Under the pieces are notes generated by a model. The model had not been told where the DNA came from and did no database searches. It was given only the letters and a program-made list of their open reading frames with translations. Source: Bostrychus sinensis (Eukaryota; Chordata; Actinopteri; Gobiiformes; Eleotridae). From it: 64,000 bases of DNA. Every line of letters starts with the position of its first letter. Position 1 is the first letter of the stretch. The stretch lies in NCBI GenBank assembly GCA_020698575.1, contig CM036252.1, positions 27,853,206-27,917,205 on the forward strand. Direction: 5' to 3'. Of this stretch, positions 1 to 11,062 are shown piece by piece. Made by a program: the position numbers and the translations under genes.

Positions 1-1146
1 GTACCGTTCATATGTATGTGAGTGTGTGTGTGTAGAGGTCAGGATATTTGGTGTCCCTCAGATGTGCCCGTACAGGTCTCTTTCATGTCATTGTTCCCCA
101 CTGGCTCTGCGTCCCATTGATGTTGCCCCCATCTCCGCACTGCCCACTTTTCTCATCCTCCGTCCCTTCTGTCACCTATTTTTATTGAGCATTTTCCATT
201 GGGTAATGTTTAGCTCGAACAAGATTGAGTCCATTTGCTGCCTTCAAACACAAATTTTAAGAGCGTTTTGCCACCTTTAGGCGAGTAATTGCTTTCCATT
301 TATTTGCTTCATGGTTCTTGGAAAAGCTGAGAGAGGAGCTGCTGTTAAGAAATGCCACAAGCAAGGGATTCTGTATTTGCTGCCCCATAAAATCAAATTG
401 GTTCAGATATGTTTTGGCAAATTTGCAAATTATCTTCTACAGATGATTTGAAGAATATCATGTTGGGTTTTCCTAGAATTTAAAGACCACAATCTGTAAG
501 TGTATTAGATATTTCTAGATAAATAATAATCTGTATTTTATTTTAACATGGACTATGAGGTTAATGAATAAAATAGACTGGAGTATTGCTGTTTTTTTTG
601 CTTTATTATTACGTGGAGAAGTTGATGACGTGGACAAAGCCACTGGTGCAGTCCTTTAATGTGTGACAACAAAATCTTCAGAACAAATCTACAGAAACCA
701 GTCATTAGTCTGTGCTCTTGGTCTTTTCAAAATCTGTAACAACTCTAAAAGTTGTGTAGTGTGTCCCCAGCTTAGGGCTTAACTTGACTAGCCAGATGCT
801 ACTGTGTTACAGAGAGGCTTTCAATAAAAGCCTTATCAAAGACTAGGTGTTGTCAGCTGAGCCACCTGCCTATAATATAGCCTGTCAGTATGTCAGTAGA
901 TTTTTATTCAGACAGAGCAACATTATGTTCTGTGCATTAGTCCAAATAAAACAGCTTGCAGCTTGTGCATCTGAGAAATTCTCCTGAGAGTTTACAAACT
1001 CACTAAAATCTATCTTATTTCTCCTTAGGGCAATTGATTTGAAACTGCTGCTGGTTCAACTAATAATGTGGTTGGAGACTGTTATGAGAGTGTTTTAGGT
1101 TAAAGATCAAGTGACTGTTTTAACTAATGTAGTAAGTAGTGTTGTA

Positions 1147-1260
1147 GAGCAACAGTGGCTCAGGAGGTAGAGTGGTTGTCTTATAACTGGAAGGTTGGTG
1201 GTTCATATTGTTGTTGTGTCCTTGGGCATTAAATGTGTGGGTAAAGAAGTAGTTTACCAC
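1147..1260 (+). repeat. tRNA-like SINE, left half, interrupted by a hAT-type element
   Basis: The text resembles a degraded tRNA-derived SINE head (GTGGCTCAGGAGGTAGAGTG, then the B-box-like GGTTCATATTG and TTGTGTCCTTGGGCA). Other members occur at 3738-3852, 4976-5170, 37606-37660 and, reversed, at 2540-2695 and 17380-17515. The SINE body stops at 1260 where a hAT-like element begins and resumes after 2052 (CTTACCACCCCTGGGTGTG). The insertion is therefore younger than the SINE. Confidence 0.6.
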
Positions 1261-2051
1261 CAGTGTTGGGTTAGTTACTCAAAAAAAGTAACTAGTTACA
1301 GATTACAGTTACTCTTTTAAAAAGTAATATATTACTTTACTTAGTTACTGAGTCATGAAAGTAACTTAGTTACTTTACTTTTGGATTAATTCCTAACAGA
1401 ACCCAATTCTAAACAGAAGAAGCCTATAGCCTCACTGTTGCCCTGAGCAGCTCAGTTACTACATTCTTTATACCTGACCAGCTCTGTTACATTCTTAATG
1501 CAGGTGTTCAAGCAGAGTTTTTTTTTTAGCTGCATTCATTTCAGCAGCAGGACAACCTGACACAGCAAATACTGCCCTTTAAATTCACCTGCCTCTGCTC
1601 CTGTGCAGCATTCAAGTCCTGTGGACACAGTTTTATTTCACTACATTGAAGCAAAAATGCACTTGTTGTTAGCGCCAAAGCGGTGCACGTCTCTTCTGTC
1701 CCCGCTGACAGCAGCAGCTGCATGCACCCTGACACACACGTGCACGCCGACGCACGCGGAGAGGGATCAGCGTGCGGACAAGACGAATGGCCGCTGCGTG
1801 CATAAAAAGGAGCAGAGAAGGGAACGGATGTTATTTATTTAATGCATTTTCATTCTGTGTCCTTGCGGTAAACTGCAGGTAAATGAAACTGACTGTAGTG
1901 GCTGTAACGCGAGTAACTAATTGGGTATTTTGTTAGTAACTGTAATATTATTACTGGGGGCTCAAAAGTAACGCGTTACCCGCTGCGTTACTGACAATTG
2001 TAATCTCGTTACTGTAACTTGTTACTTTGTAACGCGTTACTCCCAACACTG
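1261..2051. mobile_element. Non-autonomous hAT-type DNA element, 791 bp
   Basis: It begins CAGTGTTGGG and ends CCCAACACTG, a perfect 10-bp terminal inverted repeat. Both subterminal zones are rich in GTAACGCGTTAC/AGTTACT-type words in opposite orientation. An 8-bp target duplication with one mismatch flanks it: TTTACCAC (1253-1260) and CTTACCAC (2052-2059), the length expected for hAT insertions. The interior (about 1640-1830) is GC- and CpG-rich, unlike its surroundings. No transposase frame is present; the ORFs of 64-79 codons on both strands look incidental. Confidence 0.82.
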
Positions 2052-2539
2052 CTTACCACCCCTGGGTGTGACTATAGATGGGTACTGTTAAGATTTTACC
2101 AGTACTACTACTCTTATTAATACTGCTTATTGATCCGGTCTTTTAATTGTCCTCTTATCAATACTTTTTGAGGAAAATTTAATAAACAACATTAATTACC
2201 TTTTTGGACATTTTTCATTCACAATAGGCGCCTTTATGTTTGTAATATTTTTTTCTAAAATATTAATAATATTAATCTAAATAAAAATACAAAATGATTA
2301 TAAATTAAGAAAAAGGATTAGCCTATTTTTATAGGTTAAATAAATGCAGAAGTTGTGTGTGGTCACAGCTGTGTTTCAGGGAAACTTACAAGTGCACTCT
2401 GCAATGGGTTTTCTGTATAGATTTTGTAAATGTACACATCTACTGCAAAATCTCATGTTAATCCACATATTCTCTAATTTGCTTTCCACCTGACAACATT
2501 TATAAATGAATATACTTAATGGTCACATTTATACAGTTT

Positions 2540-2695
2540 TTCTACCACTAGGGGCAAAGTGCTATACATGAAGGAACTTGATTCACCCATTCACACTCAC
2601 AAGGAGTGTATGCACTGATCTGGAGTTGGTGGGGATTGAACTACCAAGCTTTTGGTTAGTAGGCAAACGGCTCAACCTCCTGAGCTACTGCCTTC
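2540..2695 (-). repeat. tRNA-like SINE, reverse orientation
   Basis: Read on the minus strand the right end gives the same head as the 1147 and 3738 copies (GGCAGTAGCTCAGGAGGTTG, followed by a degraded B box). The left part carries the GTGAATGGGTGAATCA-like tail and the CTATACATG-type end seen at 5100-5170. The copy is degraded. Confidence 0.55.
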
Positions 2696-3185
2696 AAATA
2701 TTATAATACTATACTGTACTTCCAAACCAAATGGCCATTACCGGGGCTGAAATGTCACAGACTGGAGGTATTTTATGCTTTAATGCCTTGCCCAAAGACA
2801 CCTCTACCATGTGAAGAGGATCTCACATCCAATGATCAACTTTTGGGTGACAAATGTTGTACAATTCTTCTGTAACAATTTCTTCTGTTGGCTAAAGCTA
2901 GAGTTATCACAACTATAGCTAAATTACAGTGGGCTTTTTCACTCTCACAGTGTATAATGGCTTGTTTTTTGAGAAGTAATTAAACAGTCAAATGCTATGG
3001 TAAAAGCAGTAAAAGTGAATCACTAAAAGCACATTGTCTCCTGAGTAATCGATCAGCGACAATTGAACTAACTATGTTTTCACAGTTGTTCATTAAGTGT
3101 TGCAGCAGTAATGGGCCTATTTTTTGTGCTTTTAAACAAGTGAACACTAATTAGCACTCAACATTGTTTTTCTGTCTTTTTGCAG

Positions 3186-3222
3186 ATCTGGGGATTCTAC
3201 AAACAAGGATACAAGTGTAAAG
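3186..3222 (+). CDS. rasgrp2: RasGRP2 exon encoding the middle of the C1 domain
   Basis: A 37-bp exon between TTTTTGCAG and GTAAGAG. Its in-frame reading is IWGFYKQGYKCK plus the first base of the next codon. WG followed by KQGYKC is the diagnostic core of C1 zinc fingers (QG motif, then a zinc-ligand Cys). The split last codon (G|CC, Ala) is completed by the exon at 12215, giving CKAC with correct C-x2-C spacing. The protein is a cytosolic exchange factor for Rap1 and related GTPases; its C1 module takes part in membrane/diacylglycerol regulation. The upstream part of C1, the EF hands and the CDC25 catalytic domain are not in the window. The exon is very short, so the call rests on the join and on splice signals rather than length. 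Confidence 0.85.
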
Positions 3223-3589
3223 GTAAGAGACAGACGAGTAATTGGAAAGCATGGTTTGGTTTTGATGATGCTGAAATTTTTTTGGGCAACATTTTACAGC
3301 TATGTTGATATTCAAGTTTGAATTATGATGACGGCTTTAAATGAATGGGTTATTCCAAAGAGTGTCACTTATCCAAGACAACGTAGGCTGACCTAAATTA
3401 ATGCAACCAAGGATGCTATGTTTTTACCAGCATTGGTTTATCTGTTTAAAAGATAACTGAAAAAGTAATGGTTAGATTCTGATGGGGAAAAAAATTAGGA
3501 AAGGTCAGTAATGGCGCAAGTAAGAATTTATTTTTTATTTTTTTGTGGACTGTCTAGATCAAGGATTTTTCAAATGATTTTTTTTTATT

Positions 3590-3660
3590 TAAGGCCTTTG
3601 TGGCTTAATGGATAGAGCCTTTAGCCAGATAACGTGAATATGGATATCCCCGCTGCCCAA
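3590..3660 (+). repeat. tRNA-like SINE head fragment
   Basis: GGCCTTTGTGGCTTAATGGA followed by TAGAGCCTTTAGCC resembles a tRNA A box and anticodon arm. A related head is at 5812-5885 (GGACTTTGTAACTCAGTGGA). Only the head remains. Confidence 0.45.
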
Positions 3661-3737
3661 AAAAATACAATACTAACCCCAGCCACAAGGGGTCAGTAAA
3701 GGAACACATTTTTTTTTGGGTGTGGACTCAGTAGGTA

Positions 3738-3852
3738 TTGTGCAAAGTAGCTCAGGAGGTCGAGCATGTCATCTATTAAGTGAAATGTTGGCAGTTTGAT
3801 TCCTACTTTCCCCAGTGCATACTGCTGTTGTGTCCTTGAGCAAACCGCTTAA
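3738..3852 (+). repeat. tRNA-like SINE fragment
   Basis: AGTAGCTCAGGAGGTCGAGC, a B-box-like GGCAGTTTGATTCC and TTGTGTCCTTGAGCAAACCG align with the SINE copies at 1147 and 4976. It runs directly into a reversed copy of the 58-kb-type repeat at 3853. Confidence 0.55.
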
Positions 3853-4073
3853 AGTTCCCCTATTATGGTGAATTGACTTTTTTGAGCTTTTAACCATGTT
3901 ATAATGTTGTTCCTAAAAAAAAAAAAAAACCTGGAGTGGAATTTTGTTTCAGTCATGCTTGTTTAACTAATCCTGTATGCTGAGGCGCTGCCCTTCTCAA
4001 GAGCTGAAAACGCTCGGTCTCACCACTCTACATAGACACAAATGAAACCAGGAAGTGCTCCTCTACGTTTCTA
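3853..4073 (-). repeat. Dispersed repeat of the 58-kb family, reverse orientation
   Basis: Shares long stretches, in reverse orientation, with 36385-36765 and 57935-58395, including CCTGGAGTGGAATTTTGTTT, the ACATAGACAC...CAGGAAGTGCTCC block and TCTCAAGAGCTGAAAA. It also aligns with the two halves of the split copy at 61198-61288 and 62011-62060. It therefore supplies the empty-site sequence (TTTAACTAATCCTG) for the PIF/Harbinger-like insertion there. Confidence 0.65.
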
Positions 4074-4660
4074 AGGGGCTGTTTAGACGACAATGCATTT
4101 TGCTGAATCCACAAAGCTTTAATTGCGGTTTGGCTTTTCGTTTACACAACGACTGGGTTTGCATTTTCTGAATCTGCAATCTTTTGAAAACGCTGGAAGA
4201 GGTGTTTTCATCTTACAGTAGGAGCCGCTCTGCTCTTGTGTAAATTGTGAAAACACCATACTCACTTAAAACGATGACTTAACATCCCCCAATCTGAACA
4301 GTAATTGGATGACTGCTGGGGGCATGTTATCTGACCCACGAGCACAAAATATGAGGCTTTTATGTCTCATATGTTCATATTTAGTCAGTAACTGTCAGTA
4401 ATAGCCGTACAAGTACTTACTTTGATGAGAGACTTTATGCAAATGGCTCCAGAAAACCACAAGATCCTTAGAGTAGTTGGAACGTTACAGACTGGAGCTA
4501 TCACTTCCTCGGCTGTTTACTCATTGTGTGGTGTAGAGCATTTGCAGCACCGTTTGCTGGACAAAGACAGGTACTACAGTTTACAATCGTTTTCCTTATA
4601 CCTGAATGTTGTTGTGTAAATGTGAATCAGATGTGGCATGACTATTGCGGATGTGGCATG
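4074..4660. mobile_element. hAT-like element, truncated copy of the 39640-41008 element
   Basis: Its left end (AGGGGCTGTTTAGACGACAA) and the block GAAAACGCTGGAAGAGGTG match the left part of the 39.6-kb element. The segment 4440-4650 (GGCTCCAGAAAACCA, then TGTGTGGTGTAGAGCA and GGCATGACTATTG) matches 40762-40975. It lacks the 18-bp minisatellite present in the other copy and its right terminus is not recognisable. It abuts the reversed 58-kb-type repeat. Confidence 0.6.
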
Positions 4661-4975
4661 ACTATAGCACCACAGAGGGTATGTGGATGTACAGTCATCT
4701 TTCTGGCATTTTAAGTACTAAGGAACTGGCAGTATTATAATGCACATGACACAGAGGTTTGCTTTTTTGGGGTGCTTGACTTGAATCCAGTGGAGAGTTT
4801 TATAACATGCTGCTGAGCATTTTCTTAGAAATAGAAAGAACAGCGTGTCAGAAATATATTTATGGAGAGATGCAAACAAAGAGTGATCACTGAGAGCATG
4901 TGTATGTGCGTACACCAACCCCCGTCCCCCACCGCCACCCACTTGGCTTCCTCAAAAAATAGACCCATGCCTCGC

Positions 4976-5170
4976 CACTGCGTCTACTAACAGGAATGTT
5001 GGCAGTTCAATCCCTGCTTCCCCCAGTTTATACTGGAGTTGTGTTCTTAGGCAAGACACATAACCGACTTTGCATCCACTGTCTGTGTACACTGGTGAAT
5101 AAGTGAGTGCATGTGAGTGTGAATAGGTGAATGGTTCATTGATGTAAAAAGCTTTGAAAAGTAGTATATA
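4976..5170 (+). repeat. tRNA-like SINE, body and tail
   Basis: The copy includes GGCAGTTCAATCCCTGCTTC (B-box-like), GTGTTCTTAGGCAAGACAC and the tail GTGAATAGGTGAATGG with AAGCTTTGAAAAGTAG. It is the best-preserved tail of this SINE family in the window, although its A-box head is missing. Confidence 0.6.
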
Positions 5171-5454
5171 AATTAAGCTATTTATAATATATATATATTT
5201 TTTGTATTTTTGATAACACTTTAGAACAGCTTAACACTATTAAGCAGCAATAAAGCTTTAATAAATATGTAATTAACAATATTTTAATTAATAAACTCTT
5301 TATAGATACTGGTTCTTATAATTTGGCATTGATTAGCATGAGCTTATTACTCAAGTATTAAGCATTAATAACAATGTTTATAACTCAATGATGTTTATAA
5401 ATGTTGAAGAAATGCTTTATAAATAATCCCTTAACAGGTCACTAATACTTAACT

Positions 5455-5736
5455 CAGTGGTTCCCAAAGTGTGGTCTGGAGCTGCGAACATACTTCCGGG
5501 GGCCCCCAGAGCTGGTCTCTAGGTACATGAAAAGAAATTGAGTTTGAAATAAAGTACAGTTATATACTAAAGTAATATTACAGTCAGTATTTTTTGTAAC
5601 TTTTTTTTAATAGAAATCTATGCAGAAAAAAATTACTTGAGTCTTTTGAATAGATTTAAGTTTTATCATTAGGGGTCCTTATGGGATTTAAGGAAATTTA
5701 AGGGGACTGCGACAGTCTTGACTTTGAGAATTGCTG
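5455..5736 (+). mobile_element. Short hAT-type element, 282 bp
   Basis: It begins CAGTGGTTCCCAAAGTGTGG and ends GACTTTGAGAATTGCTG, the two ends of a family that also supplies 5975-6284 and 17737-17931. Candidate 8-bp target copies are ACTTAACT (5447-5454) and CTTTAACT (5737-5744), six of eight identical. There is no coding capacity. Confidence 0.65.
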
Positions 5737-5811
5737 CTTTAACTAATAATTAATGCAGTGTAGTGTGAGTGTTGCTGTAATTATTATTATTTTTTACCAT
5801 TGTGGGATCAA

Positions 5812-5885
5812 AGGACTTTGTAACTCAGTGGATAGAGCATTTACACCTGAACTGGAAGATGCCAAGTTTGAGATCTACTGAATAA
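5812..5885 (+). repeat. tRNA-like SINE head fragment
   Basis: GGACTTTGTAACTCAGTGGA followed by TAGAGCATTTACACC and a degraded B-box-like AGTTTGAGATC resemble the head at 3590-3660. Confidence 0.45.
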
Positions 5886-5974
5886 CACTAAATAACTCAA
5901 CTAGAAGTACTTGGAGTTTGTAGACCTCTGCCAGGGCATTTGTCCTATCTCACCTTGGTAAATATACTGTATAT

Positions 5975-6284
5975 CACTGGTTCCCAAAGTGGGGTCTGGG
6001 GCCCCATGGTCGGCAGTGAAGGTACTGCAGAGGGGCCTTCAGTCTGTTTGGGATTAAGAACACAAAAATTTGAGTTTAAAATTAATTACAATGAAATAGT
6101 TATTGAAAAAATATCACTTAATTAAGCAATTTTTGGCCAAGAGCTTGTGTTTTTTAATGTTTTTATAAAAATTTATGTCAAAAAACATGACATGAATATA
6201 GTGAAGTTTCACCGTTAGGATCACAGCAGGATTGTCTGACTTCTGAAGGGGGCCCTGATGCTCTTGACTTTGGGAAAGGCCACT
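5975..6284 (+). mobile_element. Short hAT-type element, same family as 5455
   Basis: Left end CACTGGTTCCCAAAGTGGGG, right end CTTGACTTTGGGAAAGGCCA. Possible target copies are CTGTATAT (5967-5974) and CTATATAA (6285-6292), six of eight. Internal GGGGGCCCTGATGCTCTTGA is shared, in reverse, with 17737-17931. The 61-codon ORF across it is chance. Confidence 0.65.
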
Positions 6285-7389
6285 CTATATAATGCTCAGA
6301 CCCAACCTCAATCTTGGAATCTTGCCCTATCCACAAATCTTTTATATGTTTAAAATGTAAAAAAAAAAAAAAAAAAGTTCCCTTACTGACACCTAGTGGT
6401 TGGAGGTAGTATCTATGTGGCAGCTAACAGTCAAGCAAACCAACCAACAATCCATTACCAGTGCTTATCTTACTTTTATCTTATCAAACATCAGAAACCA
6501 TTGCAAACATCTCCAGCCCACTTAAACAAAGCTCTACACAATACAGAATTATTTGCCCTTCTCCATAGATCAATATTTGGCTGAGCTGCTTCATTTCTCA
6601 ACACGCAGAGGTGAGCGCCGTTCATTATCTGTGAAAACACGCTTCGCCGTCTCCTCGTCCCAGCACAGCCTCTCACTGCTCAGAATCAAGTGGTGATAAT
6701 TCGCCAACTAAATAACTTACCCCAGCATATGTCTCCCAGCAGATGCCTAGCAATAAACTTTGAGATGCAAATGTGAGTGTTTCCGCATCTGCTACAGTTG
6801 CGTAGCGTCGAGGAAGACTCGAGTGCAATTAAAGTTTTGCGATTTAATGATTTTTTTATGCAAATTCCAGGAAAGGTCAGTAATGGGCCATGGATGAAAT
6901 GATAAGATTTTTAGTGTGGATCTAGAACAGGGGTTTTCAGACTGCGACCCACAAAATAACAATGCAAATGACCTGCAACCGCCCACTGTAAAATGATGCC
7001 TTTGGAGGCAAATTATTTAAATGCTGGGTTATTATTTTTTGCATGGTTTATTGTTAAATTCCTCACAGTTTTGACTTTTTGACTTCATAGTGTCCACGGG
7101 CTCTTAAAAAGTATGATACGTTAATAATCAATCAATTTTGGGGAAATTAAGGCCCATAAAACATTTTAAAATTCTTAATGACGAACGATTTTATGAGGTG
7201 TTAAATTTTTTTGGTATTAAAGTCTTGCCCAAAGAGAATTTGACTGCAAAAAGTATGTGTTAATGTAATAATTTTCCTCCACATGACCACTAAATCCATT
7301 CATATTTTAAAGGATTCTGTGCATCGCAAAATACTCCCACAAAGCTAGAAACAGCTCTGAGTACATAAAATTTAGCTTATACGGTGGTT

Positions 7390-7560
7390 AAAGTACTTAA
7401 AATGTGCTTTCAAAAGTACTACTACCCCAAAGCATTACTCAAGTAGAAGTAAATGTACTCCACAAATTATTACTTGACAAGTAAAAAGTAGTTTTCAATG
7501 CATATTTTTGTGAAATATAAACTATAATATGTGTTACTGCAACCACTACTACCAGTACTT
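7390..7560. repeat. Fragment of the AAGTACTT-rich hAT family
   Basis: AAAGTACTTAAAATG, ACTCAAGTAGAAGTAAATGT and TTACTTGACAAGTAAAAAGT are typical of the interior of the 29291-29862 element and its relatives at 26058-26330 and 30180-30330. No termini or target duplication can be placed. Confidence 0.45.
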
Positions 7561-8100
7561 AGTTTCTGGTTGCTATGCTAATGCAAATTCATGATCTCAA
7601 TAAGTTTGTGCATAGGAATCTTCTCTACTTAGCAGAGTGCAAAAAGCTGATCACATGCGCATGCAGCGCTTGGTCATAAGGACATAATTAATTTCCGGTG
7701 TCAAAAGCAGACAGGCTCATTAGAACAGGTTAATTTCAGGTGGGCTAACGAAGGCGTATTGAAAAGCTTGCGCGCTCAGACATCTGAGTGGAGTTGCGTA
7801 GCAACAGCAGTAATTAACGGCCCTGGTAGATTTGAGTTCTGGCTGAATGTTCAGACAGGGCTCACAATGGCCTGTACCTTGTATGTTCAGTGTGGGTATT
7901 GCATAATTATGAGCTGGTATTGTTCATTTAGGAATAAGTAGTCTAAATGTGTAATCCATGTTATTTCAGTGGACAAACAATCAATAGGCTATATGCCAAG
8001 TAACTTTTTCCCCCAGAGGCACAGAAATTTGTATCCACATCAAACTAGATTTGTATCACTACATACCAATACTTCTTTCATTGTTTTTATTAGTTGAGAT

Positions 8101-8780
8101 TAGTGGTGAGACTCGAATAAAAAAATTATCTAATTAATTATAGGCTTTGTAATTAATTAATCGCAATTAATCGCATTTTTATCAAATAGCAATATTTATA
8201 TGTCAGAAATAAAATATAGGAGCTTATTTGTATGTTCTGGCGTATTTTAACTTGATTTCAAACTAACACCGCAGTCAAACAGGGCAGTAATCAGCGTTTG
8301 TGCATCGATCTCCACCTCCCGTGCACATAGTAACACACAGCGCGCCTCTCTGTCGTCTCTCCTCCTCTGTGCTCCTCCTGTGACCTCCGCGTGGACCTTT
8401 CCTCTGTCCTTCACATCTGAACCCAATGGACTGCTGTCTCCTGTGTGTGTCCATGCAGCAGTCAGCTGTGAGAACGATCTGAGAGACGATGAGCGGCGCC
8501 TTGAAGCAGCCCGTTTGAAAGTGAAAGTAAAGTGGCGCTGGTTGCGCGGAGGCGGTCGACCTCGGCCCCGCAGTTTCCTGTGGTGCAGTCTGTAGGCACA
8601 TTATTCATCTGTTCACAGCTGAAATCCACACAGATTTGGTGTTTTGGTCGTGTGGATGTCCAGCCCTGGTTACTGTGCGCCAGAAACTGGGTCACTGAGA
8701 AAAGTTCCGTGTTGTTTTTTTTACGCGTTAATTCTCTGTAATTAATTAATCGTGATTAACATGTTAAAGTCCCAGCCCTA
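8101..8780. mobile_element. Non-autonomous hAT-type element, 680 bp, GC-rich core
   Basis: Right end, read inward, is TAGGGCTGGGACTTTAACAT with ATTAATTAAT words; left end TAGTGGTGAGACTCGAATAA is its degraded counterpart. Flanking 8-mers GTTGAGAT (8093-8100) and GTTTAGAT (8781-8788) agree at seven of eight positions. The AT-rich ends enclose a CpG-rich core (about 8275-8600) with overlapping ORFs of 70-108 codons on both strands. These resemble no transposase that I recognise. A degraded reverse copy lies at 27202-27440. Confidence 0.75.
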
Positions 8781-8796
8781 GTTTAGATTTTTATTA

Positions 8797-9085
8797 AAGG
8801 TCCAATATTGTGCTTTTTTTCAGTTTTTTTTTTTATTGTTTTGAACACCTTTTCATGAGTATTTCATGTTTTACAACTTAAAATTTCAAACTTTCAATTT
8901 GCAGGGACAGCTTGGATTTGGTGTCTGTCGCTCCCTGCTGGCAAACATGGGGAATGGACAGAGCACAAAATGGCTAATTAGCATGGCTATTAGCATCATG
9001 TACAAAACAAAATACTACTCCAGGTATGTTTTTGAGGCGCAAACAACATTATACCATAGTTAAAAGTTCAAATAAGTTGATTTTT
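8797..9085 (+). repeat. Dispersed repeat of the 58-kb family
   Basis: AAGGTCCAATATTGTG, TTTCATGTTTTACAACTTA, the block GGTGTCTGTCGCTCCCTGCTGG and ACAGAGCACAAAATGGCTA align in order with 57935-58395. Compared with that copy it lacks the segment around the AGCACACAGGAGCACTTCC block. Confidence 0.68.
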
Positions 9086-9116
9086 GCAAAACAGGCGACT
9101 TTTAAGTTTAGAGTTA

Positions 9117-9610
9117 CTCAACAGTTTTCGAGTCCAAGTGACAGTATTCCAGTCTCGGTCTAAATCCAAGTTGAATCCGAGTCAAGTCGGTGTCATTAGC
9201 ACTTGAACTGGGAGTAAGAGTCCAAGGCAAGTTCGAGTTGAGTCGTACAAAGTGTCTGAGTGGAGTCCAGTAATACTCATATTAAATCAAGTCCAAATTA
9301 ATTTAAGTCCGAGTCGAGTCAGCAAAATCAATATACGCACTATTAAGGGTGCAATACAGTCATGGTGATTGCGATTTTCATTTTACATAACTCTTTCTTA
9401 GCATTAAATTAGATTTCTTTTTGCACCATTGCTTTTCCTATTAGCATACAAAGAAAACTAGACACAAGTGTGACTTGCAAGTCCCTGAACTGAAGTCCAA
9501 CTAACTGCCCAAAAGTCAGAGTCTAAGTGCAAATCATCAACTGTAAAGTCCATGTCCAGTCACAACTCCTGGTCGGTGAGAAAAGACAGAGTCCAGGTCT
9601 AAGAAACTTA
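9117..9610. repeat. GAGTCC/AAGTCC-rich degenerate repeat
   Basis: About 490 bp dominated by irregularly spaced GAGTCCAAGT, CGAGTCAAGTC and AAGTCCGAGTCGAGTC words on both sides of an AT-rich middle. Similar AGTCC-rich mobile sequence is common in fish genomes. No clean period, termini or target duplication can be defined. Confidence 0.55.
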
Positions 9611-9789
9611 CCTAAGGCCCCCTTCTACAAAGTAAAAACTTAACTCCGGTGACTGCACTGCGTAGGAAGGTTTTATAAATTAGGCTTAATGATTCCAGTC
9701 CAACATTTTTGGCAGGAAGTAAATCTCTGGCTGTCAAAATACTTTTAAATATCGAGCTTTATGTCACAAACGTTTAAATATAGTTAGTT

Positions 9790-9895
9790 GCAGGGCTGAC
9801 ACTCACTCCACTCAGGGAGATTGCTGTCGGCCGACCCAGGAATCAAACCTACAACCTCCTTGCTCACAAAGGTAGGAACTTTAGTCGGTTATAAC
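9790..9895 (-). repeat. tRNA-like repeat fragment, reverse orientation
   Basis: On the minus strand it reads as a tRNA-like head (GCAAGGAGGTTGTAGGTTTG followed by ATTCCTGGGTCGG), close to the GCAAGGAGGTTGTGGGATC word at 56368. Fragmentary. Confidence 0.45.
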
Positions 9896-10169
9896 ATTAA
9901 GGGGATTGGTCTGATTGAAAGGCTTAAAAACCTATGCCAAATTGATGAAGCTGTGATGAAATCTTAAGGGAAGGAAGCAGCTGAATGGGCCGACCAAAAC
10001 TGTATCTACAAAGAAACCAAAAATGACCCGAAGGACACCTCAGCATTGAGCCTAGATAACTTTCTTGCACAGCTGTTGTTTACACTCAAAACTATCTATT
10101 CCTTCATTTAGACAGAATAGTTAGTATTAAAGAAAACACACTTTTGCACACACCGCTTTCACTCAAGTC

Positions 10170-10500
10170 TCGAAATTTCCTCATCCCGGCTGTGAAGGAC
10201 TGCCGCTGGACTCTCCCTGGGACTGTGCCAGTGCTAAGACCTGCAGCAGTGCATAATGAGAGCAGTGGAAGTCAATGAGAGAGCCACAGTCATTCATCCA
10301 CATTAGCATTGTTAGCCTGTACTCGCCACTCACCAGAGAGGCACCACAGAGCGGAGAAGAGAGCGGCAGGGCCATAATTGAAATGAACGACCTCTGCAGA
10401 GCGACGCTGAGAGAGGTGTGTGACTGGACAGCACTTTTGGTATTTCAGCTCCAGACAGATGCTTACACGGTTGGTCGGATAAGGCGCTGGCATTTTTAGC
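10170..10500. other. Non-repetitive GC-richer island in the rasgrp2 intron
   Basis: The composition changes from AT-rich to balanced, with no recognisable repeat ends. ORFs of 64-74 codons overlap on both strands, but none is framed by splice signals in a RasGRP2 reading frame. It is a candidate conserved non-coding element; conservation cannot be judged from one sequence. Confidence 0.3.
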
Positions 10501-10984
10501 AAGGGAAATGTCAATACTGATACACTGGATTCTACTGCTTAGACTTGCACCTCAACAGATCTGTAAACACACTGTTCTTTCATTGTACTAGATGGCAGTA
10601 GTTCAGTAGGTAGTGCAGTTTGTACAATACATTCCAATTCAATATATGTGCATAGAACATACCCTTAATTTAATTTAAATGTAAAACCGTATGCCTTCCT
10701 CCTGTTTTTTGCCATATTGCTGAAAGTTACTAAGAGGACAGCTGAGTGCATAGCTGTGATGGTCTTTGGAACCCAATCAAAGAAAAAAGTTCACTTTTCT
10801 TTCCTTAAACTTTTTGTATGATGCCATTTTACTACAAAATGGAAAAAAAATAGCTGTGAGGAATCAGTGGAAACCATTTTTGGATAAATGATTGAGAGTA
10901 GACTGGGTGAAGAGGGCTTGTTGATTGGTCAATGCTTCGTGGAGAGGGTGGAGTGTTTTGAGGCCTCACAAAGGCCGTGCCTTA

Positions 10985-11062
10985 AACAGGGTGAATGAAG
11001 CAAAACACAACTCCAGGTGTGTGTTTTGATGAGGGAACAAGATTACAACATGGTAGAAAGCA
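10985..11062 (+). repeat. Fragment of the 58-kb repeat family
   Basis: AAGCAAAACACAACTCCAGG, then GTTTTGATGAGGGAACAAG and ACAACATGGTAGAAAG, align with 58285-58350 (CAAAACAAAATACTACTCC and following bases). Confidence 0.5.

Larger units (their letters stand above)
1..3185 (+). other. rasgrp2: rasgrp2 intron, 3' part (upstream exon outside window)
   Basis: This stretch precedes the first recognisable exon and ends in a pyrimidine-rich tract and CAG. I looked for the exon that should encode the first half of the C1 domain (His, then Cys-x2-Cys) and did not find it, so the intron probably starts left of the window. It holds a tRNA-like SINE split by a hAT-type element (1147-2090), a second SINE in reverse (2540-2695) and otherwise AT-rich sequence without a supported gene. 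The short ORFs here lack codon structure and neighbours. Confidence 0.6.

Noticed and set aside
1..3185. upstream half of the C1 domain or the EF hands of RasGRP2
   Set aside because: No stretch encoding a His-x12-Cys-x2-Cys half-finger or an EF-hand loop with a downstream donor was found; presumably left of the window.
8275..8601. 108-codon minus-strand ORF as a gene
   Set aside because: Lies wholly in the CpG-rich core of a repeat element with competing ORFs on the other strand and no recognised domain.
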